Both the position numbers and the translations under genes were made by a program. The notes beneath the pieces are model-generated. The model did no database searches, was not told the DNA's origin, and saw only the letters and a list, made by a program, of their open reading frames with translations. This document shows positions 44,733 through 56,139 of a stretch of 64,000 bases of DNA, in pieces. This DNA is from Calliopum simillimum (taxonomy: Eukaryota; Arthropoda; Insecta; Diptera; Lauxaniidae), in the NCBI GenBank assembly GCA_951812925.1, contig OX638370.1, positions 77,916,004-77,980,003 on the forward strand, read 5' to 3'. Numbering within the stretch: the stretch's first letter is position 1; every line of letters starts with the position of its first letter.

Positions 44733-46831
44733 TTATAGTATTGCAACATGGCGTATTTCATTTTCAAAATCTTTCGAGGAATTTAAAATGATGTAAATTA
44801 CAAAAAAAACTTACATAATTCGAAATATTGCATATACTGAAATGTTCCAAAAATCATTACTCGTATACCATTAAAGATACCATCTTCATTTTAGATTTAT
44901 TTGAAAAATGGTTTTGTCTTCTATTTTAAAAAAATATTTTGGAAGGTCGAAAATAGGTACTATTGCGCTTTATGTCGATTAGTACTTAAATAGTAGTAAA
45001 TTTAACACATTTCACCAAATATAAAAAACATTAACTGCGCATTAACTGTGCGCATAATTCAATACTTTTCTAAAAATGGTCCAAACACGAAAATAAGTTA
45101 AGAAATGTTCCAGTTATGGGCCATTCTGTGGTTGGACCTTTTCTTCAAATATTGAAAAAATCATAACTTCTAAGCCTCGAGACATATTAATTTTCCCTCT
45201 TTTTCATATGAAAGATTATTTTTTTTTTTCTTTCCAAGGTTATTTTTTCAAACTGCTACAGAAATGTATGGTAAAATAAAATAAAAAAGTAAGATGCGCC
45301 ACCAATAAATATGAAAGCAAAAAGGAAAAGAAAAATTAAGCAGTCTGAAATAAGTATAAATTGGTAATGGATGTCACTCCAAATGTTTATTCAAATAAAA
45401 ATGAACTTTTATTTGCTATCACTCACCGTATTCGATATCGCGTTTGTTTCTCTTCACTTCATAAAACATCGAATTTACAACGTGTTAAAATTCATAGTTT
45501 CACTGTAAACTTAGATGCCTTGGGTTACAGCGCAGGTAACTTACACAGAAAACGTGTCAAATGCAGCATAACCAGATGATATTTCTGTGTAAATTTCGAA
45601 TTTGGACCACCATAAGAACAAAAGAAGAAAAAAAAGGGCAGATTAACACACTGACAACTCCAAAAGTTAATTCTAAAATGAAAATTAAAAATTTTCTTAA
45701 AATGTTTTTCTCAATTTCAATTGCCTCCACAAAAACCAAAAAAAAAAATCATATGCAGCTTTAGGGTTTCAGTGCATTGATGCGTTTGGTTACGCGCAAC
45801 CCGCATCAAAAAAATAAAAATCCATCAGCTGCTTCTCTTGTTTATGTTGTCCCCGTTTTAATCTGTTTAGTGATGCCTGCCCCAAAACTGTGACGTAGGT
45901 TGTGTTGTAATTTACTGGTACTAAGGTTATGTTAGAGTTTCAGATTTATTCACTTTTAAGTAAGTATGCATGTTTTCTTCTGTAACTCCTAGGAGAAGCA
46001 TAGGGTAACTTAATAGTAGTTTTCGAGAAATGAGTTGTTCGTAAATTTGTTTGCTTAAAAATTTTGGAATTCGAATAATAATTATTTGAATACTACAGAC
46101 ACTTATGTACTTTTTGTGCTGATTCCATATACCTGTAGTATTTCGAGATATCTTTACTTGAAGTTGAAGATAATGCTGTTTTCAGGCTTATGGCGTAGCT
46201 ACTGGAAAAAGTGAGTCACTTCTATAAAAATATACCATCGAACTTTTCCAATAGAGAAGGTAATTCAGCCCCCTTACGAAGGACGAAATTATATTAGAAT
46301 CGAAAACTGATTTATGGGCAAAAAGCACTCACACTCTGCTTGAGGGTATAAAAACCGCGTTTTCTCCAACTTCAAGTAAGGATATCTTCATATCTAGCAG
46401 GTATATTTTTTGGTTGCCTGTGAAATTTAAAGTCGTTACATATTGTTGCTAAATTTTGTCATTAAATTATCATTTTCAGTTTTAAAGATGGGGCTGTAAT
46501 TGTTGCAGGGCAGGTTTTTACTAATTCCAAGTTGTACAGCATTTTCTCACGACGTCAGGATTTTCAGATATTTGAGGGTAAAAAAATTAAAAATAGCTAT
46601 TTTGATTATTTTTCAGGTTAGAGACAGCCTACACAAAAATGTTTTATTTTCCTGCCAAGTTTATTATATAGTACTACTCTTTTCCTTCGAAAGGATCCCT
46701 TAGAAAGTGCCATACGATGTTTCTTTGAATAGCTATGGATATTTGAAGAAGACATCATAAATCATACACAGCAAATGGTTTGGGTGTAAAATTCTAACCA
46801 AATTGGAATGAATACAAATCCACACCAAACT
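44733..46831. other. Gene-less intergenic DNA
   Basis: No credible gene. 46130-46200 ('agtatttcgagatatc', 'cttgaagttgaaga') has a diverged relative at 59600-59660, so both belong to an unidentified dispersed repeat. Confidence 0.4.
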
Positions 46832-47045
46832 TGGAGGGGCATTCGAACCTACGACCTTCCGTGTGATAGATAGAAATATTTTATATTTACTTACAATAAC
46901 AAACTCGTTAGACCTCTACACCATTGACCGATATGGTGCTTAAGCTTAAAATTTGTAAATTAAGCAAACGTTGTTCAAACCGAATTTGATATTTGAATGC
47001 TTCCTACAGCCTTACATAGAATCATTGTGTAATCAGTTTCAATTG
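46832..47045 (-). ncRNA. tRNA-like module plus shared 3' segment (SINE-like)
   Basis: Minus strand: A-box TGGTGTAGAGGTCTAACGAG, then an insertion of about 30 nt, then B-box GTAGGTTCGAATGCC. The plus-strand part 'accgaatttgatatttga' and 'cagccttacatagaatca' matches 31220-31290, showing a multi-copy element. Compared with 47602, the module carries extra AT-rich sequence between the boxes. Confidence 0.6.
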
Positions 47046-47601
47046 AATGACCAGTTTCGAAAAGGGTCACATCTCCGAATTTCAAAAGTTTTCAGGAAAC
47101 GAAAAAAACTAGGGCCAATTATCAACCGAAAACTACCGAAATATTTTCATGGTTACGTTATTAAGTATATATGAAAATTTTGATATATTAAGTTAAGGAG
47201 ATGATGTGACCTTTTCGCAATTGATTGTGTTGATTACACAAAATTTAAAGGAAAAAACCTTATAAATTAGGCAAAACTTTTATTTAAGGAATCTTAAATT
47301 GAGATTATATATAACTTAAATTAAAGATAACTAATAGAAATTCTTTAAAAAGCATGGTGCAAAAGCACCCAAAAAAGATTTTAATCGAACTGTCATGAAC
47401 ACAAAAAAAAAAAAAACAAAAAAATGTATCAAATTACTTGTGAGCACATGCAGACCAAGAAAAAATGTTATTGATTACTTTTTGAAAAGTGGTCAAAAAA
47501 CTGTTTTTTCTCCCTTTTAGAGACCCCATATGAGTACCATTCTTACACATCATGCGTCTATATGCGAAGATGAAAAAAAACGTGAAAAAGTCAATATCGG
47601 A
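47046..47601. other. Gene-less AT-rich DNA between two tRNA-like modules
   Basis: No feature recognised; A-run near 47405. Confidence 0.4.
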
Positions 47602-47675
47602 AGGAGGATACGAACCTACAACCATCCGTGTGATAAAACAACAAACTCGTTAGACCCCTGCACAATTGACCGATA
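47602..47675 (-). ncRNA. tRNA-like module, compact copy
   Basis: Minus strand about 72 nt: A-box TTGTGCAGGGGTCTAACG, B-box GTAGGTTCGTATCC and 'atcacacgg' between. Same family as 46832 but without the central AT-rich insertion, so it has nearly tRNA length. No closed acceptor stem. Confidence 0.6.
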
Positions 47676-49227
47676 TCTTGAAGAGATAAAATATTTGTAT
47701 ATTAAGAAAGCGTTGTTCAAATAGATTATTAAATTTATAGAATTTAAACGTCTTTGGTTTATAATAACTTTATAAAAAAAAATTTATAAATTATATCAAA
47801 AAATTGGAATGCAAATGCAATGTCCTCAAACTTTTTGCTGAGTATATAACAACTAAAACAACGATTTCGAGAGGTCAGCATCATTAAGTCAAAAAGTTAC
47901 AAAATATTGCCTTAGCCACAAATGTATATGTATCTTGAAAATTTACGAAATGACAATTTTTCGTGTATTTAACCTCAATCAACTCAAAAACTTATCATAA
48001 TGTGAGAGTTCTGAGCTCGGATTCAAAGAAAGTTCTTTCAGAAATCACCTTCAACTGCCCTGCAACAAAACCATGCAGATCTATGTAGTTTACCTCTTTT
48101 ACTTTAAATTCTTTTTCCCTAAAATTAAAGATGTAAATATCTTCACTTTTCTAGGGAAATAATTTTTACTCAAAAGTCAACACTTTAAACTTATTGCACT
48201 GCAATCAACCTATAACCTGGAACATCGATCTTTTTCGAAGGCTCTGGAAGCAACAATGCAAAATGCATTTTTTTACTGTGCACGAACCTTACAGTCGTTT
48301 CCGGTAGCTTCGATTTAAATTTAACTTTCAATAGTACTTGCATAAATACCGTCTAGCGTACACCATCGAATAAGAAGCATTTTCGAAAGGCAATTTAATT
48401 TTTTTTTTAACGACCTATTTTGAGAAAGTAGTGAATCAGTCTATTAACACGTTGCAATATGGCTAGAAGGACTATTTTAACTTCATTTTTAATGACTAAT
48501 ATTTATGAAATGCTCCATGGCCTCCTTTTCAGATCATCTTAAATGGAATGGCTGAATATTGTATTACGTAAAAATCATGCTATTTTCTAATGTTTCACTT
48601 TTGTTTCAAACTCTAAACCTTTTATTCATCCATTTACGCAATGTTCTTCTAAAATTCATTCCCCCAGTTATTTGTTAGAGCAACAAAAGTCTTTTGATGC
48701 GCGCATGTGCGACCTAACCTATTGTGAGCGCAAATTAGTGCAATCAATCAGTGTTGCTCGTTTTACTACTCTACTCACACGCTGCCAATATAGCCATACA
48801 CATACATATTTGTATTTACACTGCAGCGCGGTTCGGCGGTCCCCACTTCCACGCATTGTTTTGTTCGGTGTATCCAACAATGACAGCATTTAACTCCATC
48901 ATTTATTTTGCTTTTAAATGAATTCACTTTTCGTATTTTTCAATGCCTTTGTTATGCTCATGGTCCCAACAATTTCGTGCATCGTCCATGACCAATTCCA
49001 ATGCACATCTTCATTGAGTTGTGCTGCATTTCATTAGTAAAACATGTGACAAATTACCATCTATTAGAAAATAAATCATAAAAAATAGATAAAAAAAAAA
49101 TTAAATCTCTGAAGAGACAGCAAGACTATAGGAAAAGGAAAGAAAGAAGTAACCATTATATAGTAAATTACATAGTTGAATTTAGATTGCCAAAAATGTT
49201 ATTTTGCTTGTTATGTAATAATGAAAA
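47676..49227. other. Gene-less intergenic DNA
   Basis: No gene recognised. 48690-48870 is less AT-rich and has ATCAGTGTT-like initiator resemblance, too weak to call. Confidence 0.4.
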
Positions 49228-49625
49228 CTAGAATCGCTCGGTGGTTAAAATTCGACCACATGTGTATTGAATAATTTTGCTACTTATTGGACACTTTTTG
49301 TACTTTTTTTGCTATTTGGTATGAAATAGAAATGCTTATTTGTCATCCCTGGTATAATTCAAGCGATATATAAGCAAAACAAAAAACATGAAGTCAGTGC
49401 TATACTTTCTGTCTTTCTCTTTGTGCTTTATCCTTTTTTCAGCTCCGTGTTACCGTGTATTTTGTTGTTGTTAATATTGAAAACTTTGTATTTGGTTAAC
49501 CTGGCTTAAAGTCAAATTAGTAACATAGTTTTAACTTTGTGCACATCTACACACAAATACTTTTCCAATGGGGTATAAGTTAAAGTCGTACTCCATTTCT
49601 AACATAGTAAAAAAAGATGGACAAG
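49228..49625 (+). repeat. Dispersed repeat, copy 2 (ACTAGAATCG ... GATGGACAAG)
   Basis: Direct copy of 36230-36619 with the same start and end motifs and scattered substitutions and small indels. The identical ends in two locations 13 kb apart define a discrete element. Confidence 0.75.
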
Positions 49626-50097
49626 CTTTTGTCTTGCGTATTAATATAGAGACATATCAACATTGTTAAAAACAATTAATGATTTGGCTTTGTGTTTGAA
49701 TTATGCATTTTTTAAGCCTAAATTAATTGAAATGGGCATAATATTGAAAAAAGTTTCTATAAATGTACGGCTTGATACTTTTATTTTTATATACAGAGGG
49801 ACTTATAAAAGTTCGCTGATTTGGTAGCAGTTAATTTTTTTTTAAAAAATGATGAAGTGTGTTTCACTATTGTCTTACGATACATCGTTATAAACTAATG
49901 AAAGATCGATCACAATATTTAATTAAAAGTCAAAAAAATTCTTCCACCAATATATCTAGAAATTCGTTAAGCTTTTGAAGTCTATTCAAGCCAGTGCAAA
50001 TTTTCAATGAATGTCATATGGAACAAATGCACCATCTATTCGGACTGTATGAAAGCGGTTTCAAAGATTCCAGACTGGACATATTTCTGTAGCGTAG
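49626..50097. other. Flank or degraded 5' part of a mariner relic
   Basis: No gene recognised. Part may be the untranslated or decayed 5' region of the element whose coding remnant starts at 50098. Confidence 0.35.
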
Positions 50098-50484
50098 GTC
50101 CCACTGAAGGGTCGACCAAAATTTTCGACCGATGAGAGAAATTATTTCCTGCTCAAGGCTAAAGTTGAGAAAGATCCACATTTGACAAAAGAAATGATTG
50201 CTCATGAATTTGGGTTAAATGCCATGGCTTTGTCGCGAATATTGCATAATGACCTATCGTACAAGAAGAAATCTGCTCGATGGGTTCCACGAATTTCAAA
50301 TGAGATGTGAAAGTAAGTTTGAGTACGTTTTGTTCATATTTCCCAAATAAATTCGAAAACACATGATATAGCAACTTCAATAAAATTGTTACAGATGATC
50401 AAACAACAGTCCGTGGTATGGACCCCAGAAGGAGCGAATACTTCTATTAAAGAAAGACAAAAATCAGCAACAAAATTAATTAGG
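50098..50484 (+). pseudogene. Tc1/mariner transposase relic (DNA-binding half plus one catalytic-region fragment)
   Basis: 50098-50310 reads 70 codons with GRPKF (the basic hinge between two helix-turn-helix units), then VEKDPHLTKEMIAHEFGL and ILHNDLSYKKKSARWVP, the paired HTH and WVP motif of mariner transposases. After a stop and an unrelated stretch, 50401-50484 gives KQQSVVWTPEGAN and KSATKLI, the region between the first two catalytic Asp residues. The intervening D1-containing segment and the C-terminus are missing, and a hairpin MITE sits at the break after KLI. Non-functional. Confidence 0.7.
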
Positions 50485-50618
50485 GTATTGCATAAAACGT
50501 TTAAAAGCCTCGATAACCTCGTAAACTTGTAAATCTGTCAAACTTCGTATTGATTTTCACTATTATTTATAGTTTACGAGGTTTTCGAGGCATTTACACG
50601 TTTTAAAGAGTACCCTCA
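50482..50618. mobile_element. 137-bp hairpin MITE inserted in the mariner relic
   Basis: TAGGGTATTGCATAAAACGT on the left and ACGTTTTAAAGAGTACCCTC on the right are inverted repeats, followed inward by AGCCTCGATAACCTCGTAAAC and its mirror GTTTACGAGGTTTTCGAGGC. The arms are about 50 bp. Likely a TA- or TAA-targeting MITE. Confidence 0.7.
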
Positions 50619-51051
50619 ATAATGTTTATTTACTTTACCAGAACAAAAATTGTCCTTGTTGTCCTCCGTATATTTTTGAAAACTTTAAGGGTATCTCTCT
50701 GCGGCTATTTTAAGGCTTATGTTCAGAAATGCGGATTGACCACTTTTCAAAAAATATATCTTGACCTGTTATTTTGTCCCGATGTTTCGTCACTTATATG
50801 GCGACTTCTTTTAAATTAAAAATTTACCCACACAATTAAAGGAATTTTCATATTAGCAACTGCTGGATAAAATATTCTACTCAACTTGTTTGAAACCTAA
50901 TGCAATAATGTAGCATATTGCTAGGAAATATATTAAGGGGACTCCTTAAACCCTTCCGGGCCGATGGTATAAAAAATATACTAATTATTGAATTATTTTG
51001 TCCTACATTTCATGCGCGTCGGTTTACTTTGAAAGCTTTAACTTATAAAGC
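50619..51051. other. Gene-less intergenic DNA
   Basis: No feature recognised. It could include the decayed end of the mariner relic. Confidence 0.35.
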
Positions 51052-51673
51052 GTGATCCAATACAAGGTCCTTTTTCCAACTGGGTTATTTTTACAGCTGT
51101 TATGTGTCAAATGGCTTGTTCATATAAGGTTTGTGTTCAGTATTCAATGCGACTCAATCATGAATAGGCTTACTCCTGAACAACGATTATTAATTGTGAA
51201 AACTTACTACCAAAATCAGTCGTCAGTTAGAGAATGTTATAGAGTCCTTCAGCATCATTTTGGTCGTTATGAGCGTCCAACTGGGCGCACTATGCGTAAC
51301 ACCGTCACCAGATTTCGAAGCAATTTTACACTATTGGACATTCATCATTCAATCAGACTGCATACAGCCCATAATTTAGAGAATATTGCTGCAGTAGCAG
51401 AGAGTGTTCGTGAAAACCTTGAACAATCCATTCATCGCCGATCTCAGGCTTTGGGCATGTCTTATGGATCATTGTCGCGTATCTTGAGGAGTGATCTTGG
51501 TCTGAAGGCCTTCTAAATATATATCGTATAGGAATTGAAGCCGGCTGATCTTGGTCTACGTTTTAATTTCGGTTTATGCGCCGAACTATCATTCCAAATA
51601 AAGATTTGCATCAATACATTGATTTTTATGTATTTTATTTAGAAAACAAAGTATGAAGCTCCTATTGGATCAC
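51052..51673. mobile_element. Internally deleted Tc1/mariner-like element with GTGATCCAATA ends
   Basis: GTGATCCAATACAAGG (51052) and CTCCTATTGGATCAC (ending 51673) form the TIR. The interior is the HTH remnant (51160-51516), then a short AT-rich stretch. The catalytic domain is deleted, giving a 622-bp non-autonomous copy. Confidence 0.7.
51160..51516 (+). pseudogene. Transposase N-terminal HTH domain (DUF4817 type), truncated
   Basis: From ATG 51160 the frame gives MNRLTPEQRLLIVKTYYQN, then a first helix-turn-helix, HFGRYERPTGRTMRNTVTRF, then NLENIAAVAESVRENLEQS and RRSQALGMSYGSLSRILRSD. This is the arrangement of the DUF4817-type DNA-binding domain common in insect Tc1/mariner-like transposases. 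The frame stops after GLKAF; ELKPADLGLR, the typical continuation, appears just downstream after two further stops. No catalytic residues remain. An upstream in-frame ATG at 51052 lies in the TIR and is not the start. Confidence 0.75.
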
Positions 51674-52281
51674 TCTTTATTTTCTAAAACAATTATATTG
51701 AGATCGAGAAACGGACAAATATACATGTTTGTTAGGCTCAAAGAGAGTAAGTGAATGAACTACCAAAAGCGTGTCCTGACATTTAGCATATGTTATAAGT
51801 AAGCTGCAACCGTCAATTTTTAATAAAAAAGATTTTAATGAACGTGATATGAGCAAATTGCTTTGGTAAGAGTGTAAAGCAGGGGCCGGCAAAGATAATT
51901 TTGAGTGTTTGTTAGTGAGAGAAGAGAGTCTGCACTGAAAAAAAAAAATTTCACAGGAAAGAGTAGGTACGAAATAAAAAAAGATGAAAAGATGAATTAA
52001 ATCCGAAAAACTATTTAAAAAGCAGTATCGAGTGCAAGTTTAGTTCGGTCTTTTTGTGCATATGAAAAATTCTTTTCACAATTCAGTTCAAACTCCGTTC
52101 CCGGTAAAACTACAAATTTTAAAATTTTTTTTTTCTAAAATCAATATCCTGAGACAGCGAGAAACTTTCTGAAATCTTCTGTTGCAAAACATAAACATTT
52201 TTGCGAAATTTTTTTTTTTTCAGACCAAAAAAATTTTTTTAACGTACAAAAATTGTGTTTTTTGCCACAAAAAAATTCCAT
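51674..52281. other. Gene-less intergenic DNA
   Basis: A-rich; no feature recognised. Confidence 0.4.
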
Positions 52282-53200
52282 CACAGTGTGACAAACGGAC
52301 CCATTACGAGTCCGTAACGGCTTCATATTCTAGCATTTTTATCCGTTACGGATCCGTTACTGATTCGTTTGCGGGAGAAATTCCCAAAAAAAAGCGAATC
52401 GTTTTTTCTACTTTTATGTATCCGTTTCGAACCCGTAACGTACATCAAAAACGAATTCAAAACGGATTCGCTTTTAATAATGTTAATGCTGCTTATAAAA
52501 AAAAGAAAAATGTTCTAGCGCTTATTTTTCATAAAAAAAAACAAAACAAAAAAAAAATTCTACCCGGCCGGGAGGCGAACCCAGGCTCCCGGGTTATTAT
52601 TTTTCAAATACTAGACGTTAGACAACTAGGCTATTGACCGATGATGTTGAGATTTAAAGTTTGTATAATAAACAAATTTCTGTTGCTTTTTATAACTATT
52701 CTGAGTTCTTTCTCTTCGCTTCTTTTGATAAAAAATTTTACTTACTCAAATTTGGAATCAAAAGCATTTCTTCAAACTGATTTTGAAAAGTTTACAAAAA
52801 ATCATACGCAATAAAATAATAAAAAAAAAAACAAAACAAAAATGTTTTTTTTATCATCATTACCCAGTATGCCAGACGGTTCATATCCCCGCTTTTTTAT
52901 CCGTTACGGATAAACGATTCGCTTTTTTTTTGGGAATCTCTCCCGCAAGCGGATCAGTAACGGATCCGTAACGGATAAAAAAGCGGAGACATGAACCGTC
53001 TGGCACACTGGGTAGCATTAGTTAAAGCAAATCCGTTTTGAGTTCGTATTTGAAGTACTTACGGATTCGAAACGGATTTACCCAGGTTCGAATCCTGCCA
53101 CAGGTGGATTTTTATCCTTTATTTTCCTTCCTGTTTTTCTTTTTTTTTTTTTTTTTAATTGTTAATAAGCGCAACAAAACGGTTTTTTTTATTAAAAATC
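52282..53200. mobile_element. TCCGTTACGG foldback family, two opposed arms
   Basis: Arm 1 (52282-52720) runs CACAGTGTGACAAACGGA, 'agtccgtaacgg', 'atccgttacggatccgttac', 'gtttgcgggag', 'acgtacatcaaaaacg', 'gcttttaataatgttaatgctgc', then the tRNA-like module. Another arm (52864-53200) starts CCCAGTATGCCAGACGG, has the same palindromes in both orientations, ends its core with GGCACACTGGG at 52997, and continues 'gcaaatccgttttgagttcg', 'caggttcgaatcctg'. Two adjacent or head-on copies. No protein. Confidence 0.7.
52563..52640 (-). ncRNA. tRNA-like module with well-formed T-arm
   Basis: Minus strand: A-box ATAGCCTAGTTGTCTAACG, then B-box/T-arm CTGGGTTCGCCTCCCGG, which folds as a 5-bp stem (one G-U) and 7-nt loop. 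This is close to a real tRNA T-arm. The anticodon arm and acceptor stem do not form cleanly. Confidence 0.65.
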
Positions 53201-53596
53201 CATCAAACTCAATTATTTGGCTAATTTCATAAACAACTCATCCTCTTTGAGGGTCCACAGTATATTAAATGTACGAAAACAAAGAATAATGCCGAAAAAA
53301 TGGCTAAAAGAGCCCAAAATTTTAGAAATAGTGATTAATGGTATGATAAGAAATCAATCAAACTGATAGATTTGGTTAATTTCATCTACACTTAATCCCG
53401 TCAAAAAATTAGGCGTAGGAAACAAGCCATAACGCTGAAAAAGTAACCAAAAGACCAAAAATCGTAGAAAAAGTTACTTACGACAAAACAGTTCATACAA
53501 AAATAATACCAGAAAACAAACATTTTAATGCACCATGTTGTATACAAACAACAGCGCCTCCAAAGAGCCTGAATAATATTTTTACCTGTTTCTTCC

Positions 53597-54720
53597 CAGT
53601 GTGCCAAACGGACTCGTTTCGGATCCGTAACGGGTTCATATTTTCGTTCTTTTTATCCGTTACGGAATCCGTTACGTATCCGTTACTGATCCGTTTGCGG
53701 GAAGGATTCCTAAAAAAAAACGAATCGTTTTTTCTTCTTTTATGGATCCGTTTCGAACCTGTAACGTACATCAAAAACGAATTCAAAACGGATTCGCTTT
53801 TAATAATGTTAATGCTGCTTATAAAAAAAAAAGAAAACAGGGTGAAGCGCTTATTTTTAATTAAAAAAAACAAAATAACAAAAAAAAAAAAAAAATTACT
53901 AGCCCGGCCGGGAGTCGAACTCAGGCTCCCGGGATATTACTCTTTCATACACGAGACATTAGACAACTAGGCTATTGGCCGATATGATGTTTACTTAACT
54001 GATGTAGACTTATTTGATGTTGAGATTTAGAGTTTGTATATTAAACAAATTTCTGTTATTTTTTTATAAGTATTCTGTGTTGTTTTTCTTCCCTTCTTTT
54101 GATAAAAAATATTATATACTCAAATTTGGAATCAAAAACATTTTTTCAAACAGAGTTTGAAAAGTTTACAAAAAATCATACGCAATAAAATAAAAAGAAA
54201 AAAAAAAACAAATCAAAAATATTTTTTTTATCATAAAAATTAAATAAAGCAAATCCGTTTTGAGTTCGTATTTGAAGTATTTACGGAATCGGTACGGATT
54301 TGCCCAGGTTCGGATCCTACCAGAGGTGGATTTTTACCCTTTATTTTTCTTCCTTTTTTTTCTTTTTATTATTTTTTAATTGCTAATAGGCGCATCAAAA
54401 CGGTTTTTTTCTGTAAATATACAGCATTAACATATTTAAAAGCAAATCCGTTTTGAATTCGTTTTTACATAAGTTTCGGATTCGAAACGGGCCCGCACTG
54501 CGGAATTTAATTTTTTTTTATTCGCTAATAAGCGCTTCAAAAGGTTTTTTTTTTTATCTAAACAAAGCGTTTTGAATTCGTTTTTGATGTACGTTACGGG
54601 TTCGAAATGGATCCGTTACCGCGGATTACGTTTTTTATACCTTTATGAACTCGTTATGGATTCGAAACGGATCCTCATCCGTTTTTGTGCACATTGGGTT
54701 GCTATATTTCACTTCTCCAC
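53597..54720. mobile_element. TCCGTTACGG foldback family, most complete copy
   Basis: Left tip CCCAGTGTGCCAAACGGA at 53597; right tip reads CGTTTTTGTGCACATTGGG near 54680-54697. The left arm has 'tccgttacggaatccgttacg', 'gtttgcggga', 'ggatccgtttcgaacctgt', 'gcttttaataatgttaatgctgc' and a tRNA-like module (53902). The right arm carries the reverse series 'acagcattaacatatttaaaagcaaatccg', 'gatgtacgttacgggttcga'. The arms match at the ends while the centre differs. Confidence 0.7.
53902..53980 (-). ncRNA. tRNA-like module with canonical B-box loop
   Basis: Minus strand: ATAGCCTAGTTGTCTAATG A-box and CTGAGTTCGACTCCCGG T-arm. The loop TTCGACT is canonical; one stem mismatch. Paralogue of 52563-52640 and 41434-41503. 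Confidence 0.65.
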
Positions 54721-55014
54721 TAAATGATGTCATCGAAAAAAAATCACCAATGAAGTAATTTAAGGATTTCATAAAAATTTAACCGCTTATTTATTGCGAA
54801 AATTTGTTGGTCCAAAATCGTTCGACATCAATGAATGAAAATCATAAAATGAAGCAGAAAAACTTTAAAGATAAGTAAAAGTAAAACACTAAACAAAAGC
54901 TAAGGCTTCTGAGATATTTTTGAGACATTTCGTTTGGAAAAATATACCGATAGACAGGAGAAATATGCGTTCAGAATGTATTGTTGTATACATTCAACAA
55001 ATGCATGAAAGGGT
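54721..55014. other. Spacer between foldback-family copies
   Basis: AT-rich; no feature recognised. Confidence 0.4.
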
Positions 55015-55165
55015 TAAAAGCAAATCCGTTTTGAATTCGTTTTTGATGTTCGTTACGGGTTCGAAATGGATTTTTTACCACGGATTACGGTTTTTATCCC
55101 TTTATGAACTCGTAACGGGTTCGAAACGGATCCTCATCCGTTTTTGTGCATATTTGGAGTCCATA
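55015..55165. repeat. Truncated arm of the TCCGTTACGG family
   Basis: 'agcaaatccgttttgaattcg', 'gatgttcgttacgggttcgaa', 'actcgtaacgggttcgaaacgga' and the tip-like 'ccgtttttgtgcatattt'. One arm only. Confidence 0.7.
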
Positions 55166-56139
55166 TAAAATTTTCATCAAAGTCAAGATATGGAAGTCCT
55201 TAAAATATACCAAAGAACGTAATTCAGTGGAACCCAGACAATTATTTTGGTGACCGAAATATTTTGTATTTAAGAATTTACTACATTCAGTTACAATCAG
55301 CATTATGAGATACGGAACAAATTTTAAAATAAATTTTTTACATTTTTTAGGTATTGAAAATATACTTATGAAGTGCAATGCATTAAGTAATCACAAAATG
55401 AAATGATGCAGAAAAAACTTTGAACAAAATCGAACAAAAACAACAGCTGTCAATTTAATTTTAAATTTTTGGTTTTTCATTTAATTTTTTGCAATTTTAA
55501 TACAAACAGTCCTGCTCTTTGTACGTCCGTCCGTCTGTCTGTCTAAATTGTTGGCACAGCTGTTGCCGAACTGGACAAGAGTCTCAAGCGAATTGACAAG
55601 CAAACAGCAAAGCGCACCACAGTCAGACGAATGCAACTGAAAACGCTTGTGGTCCTTCTGTGTGGGATTTCAAATTCAAAGTTGATTGAATTGAAATTGA
55701 AATGCGTAGCCTAATTTTTCTAATGTTATTGTTATTTTTGTTGTTGTTGTTGTGATATCTGCTGTTCGACAATTGGGTCTTTTGACATACATTTAACAAT
55801 TACTGGAGTTGCAATAGTGTCATATTTTTTTCCTTAAATTTGCAAAATAATTAGCAGTGGCATGGCCCATACAAACAAAAGACTTAAGCAACAAACTTTT
55901 GTGAGTCACACAACATTTTCTCAATTTTTATCAATTTGATCGTTGGGTTTTTTTTAGTTTTTTATTACGTTAACGCACTTTCTGCAAATGCAAATCTCAA
56001 ATAGACAGCATAAACATATCATATTTGCACAAATCTGCAGCAAAAACAACAAAAGCAACATGACATTTACAACACACAGAGAGAAAAGTTCATCATCATT
56101 TGTTTGAAGTTGGTGATCATATGCAAATTTTCAAAAAAA
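55166..56139. other. Gene-less intergenic DNA
   Basis: Includes GTCCGTCCGTCTGTCTGTC near 55523 and (GTT)n near 55740. No gene. Confidence 0.4.

Noticed and set aside
45361..45764. Small frames on both strands as novel genes
   Set aside because: No domain, overlapping in opposite strands, and A-run-derived Lys tracts.
52563..53980. Functional tRNA genes in the foldback copies
   Set aside because: T-arms fold well but no acceptor stem closes and the anticodon region is disordered; they are tRNA-like modules of repeats.
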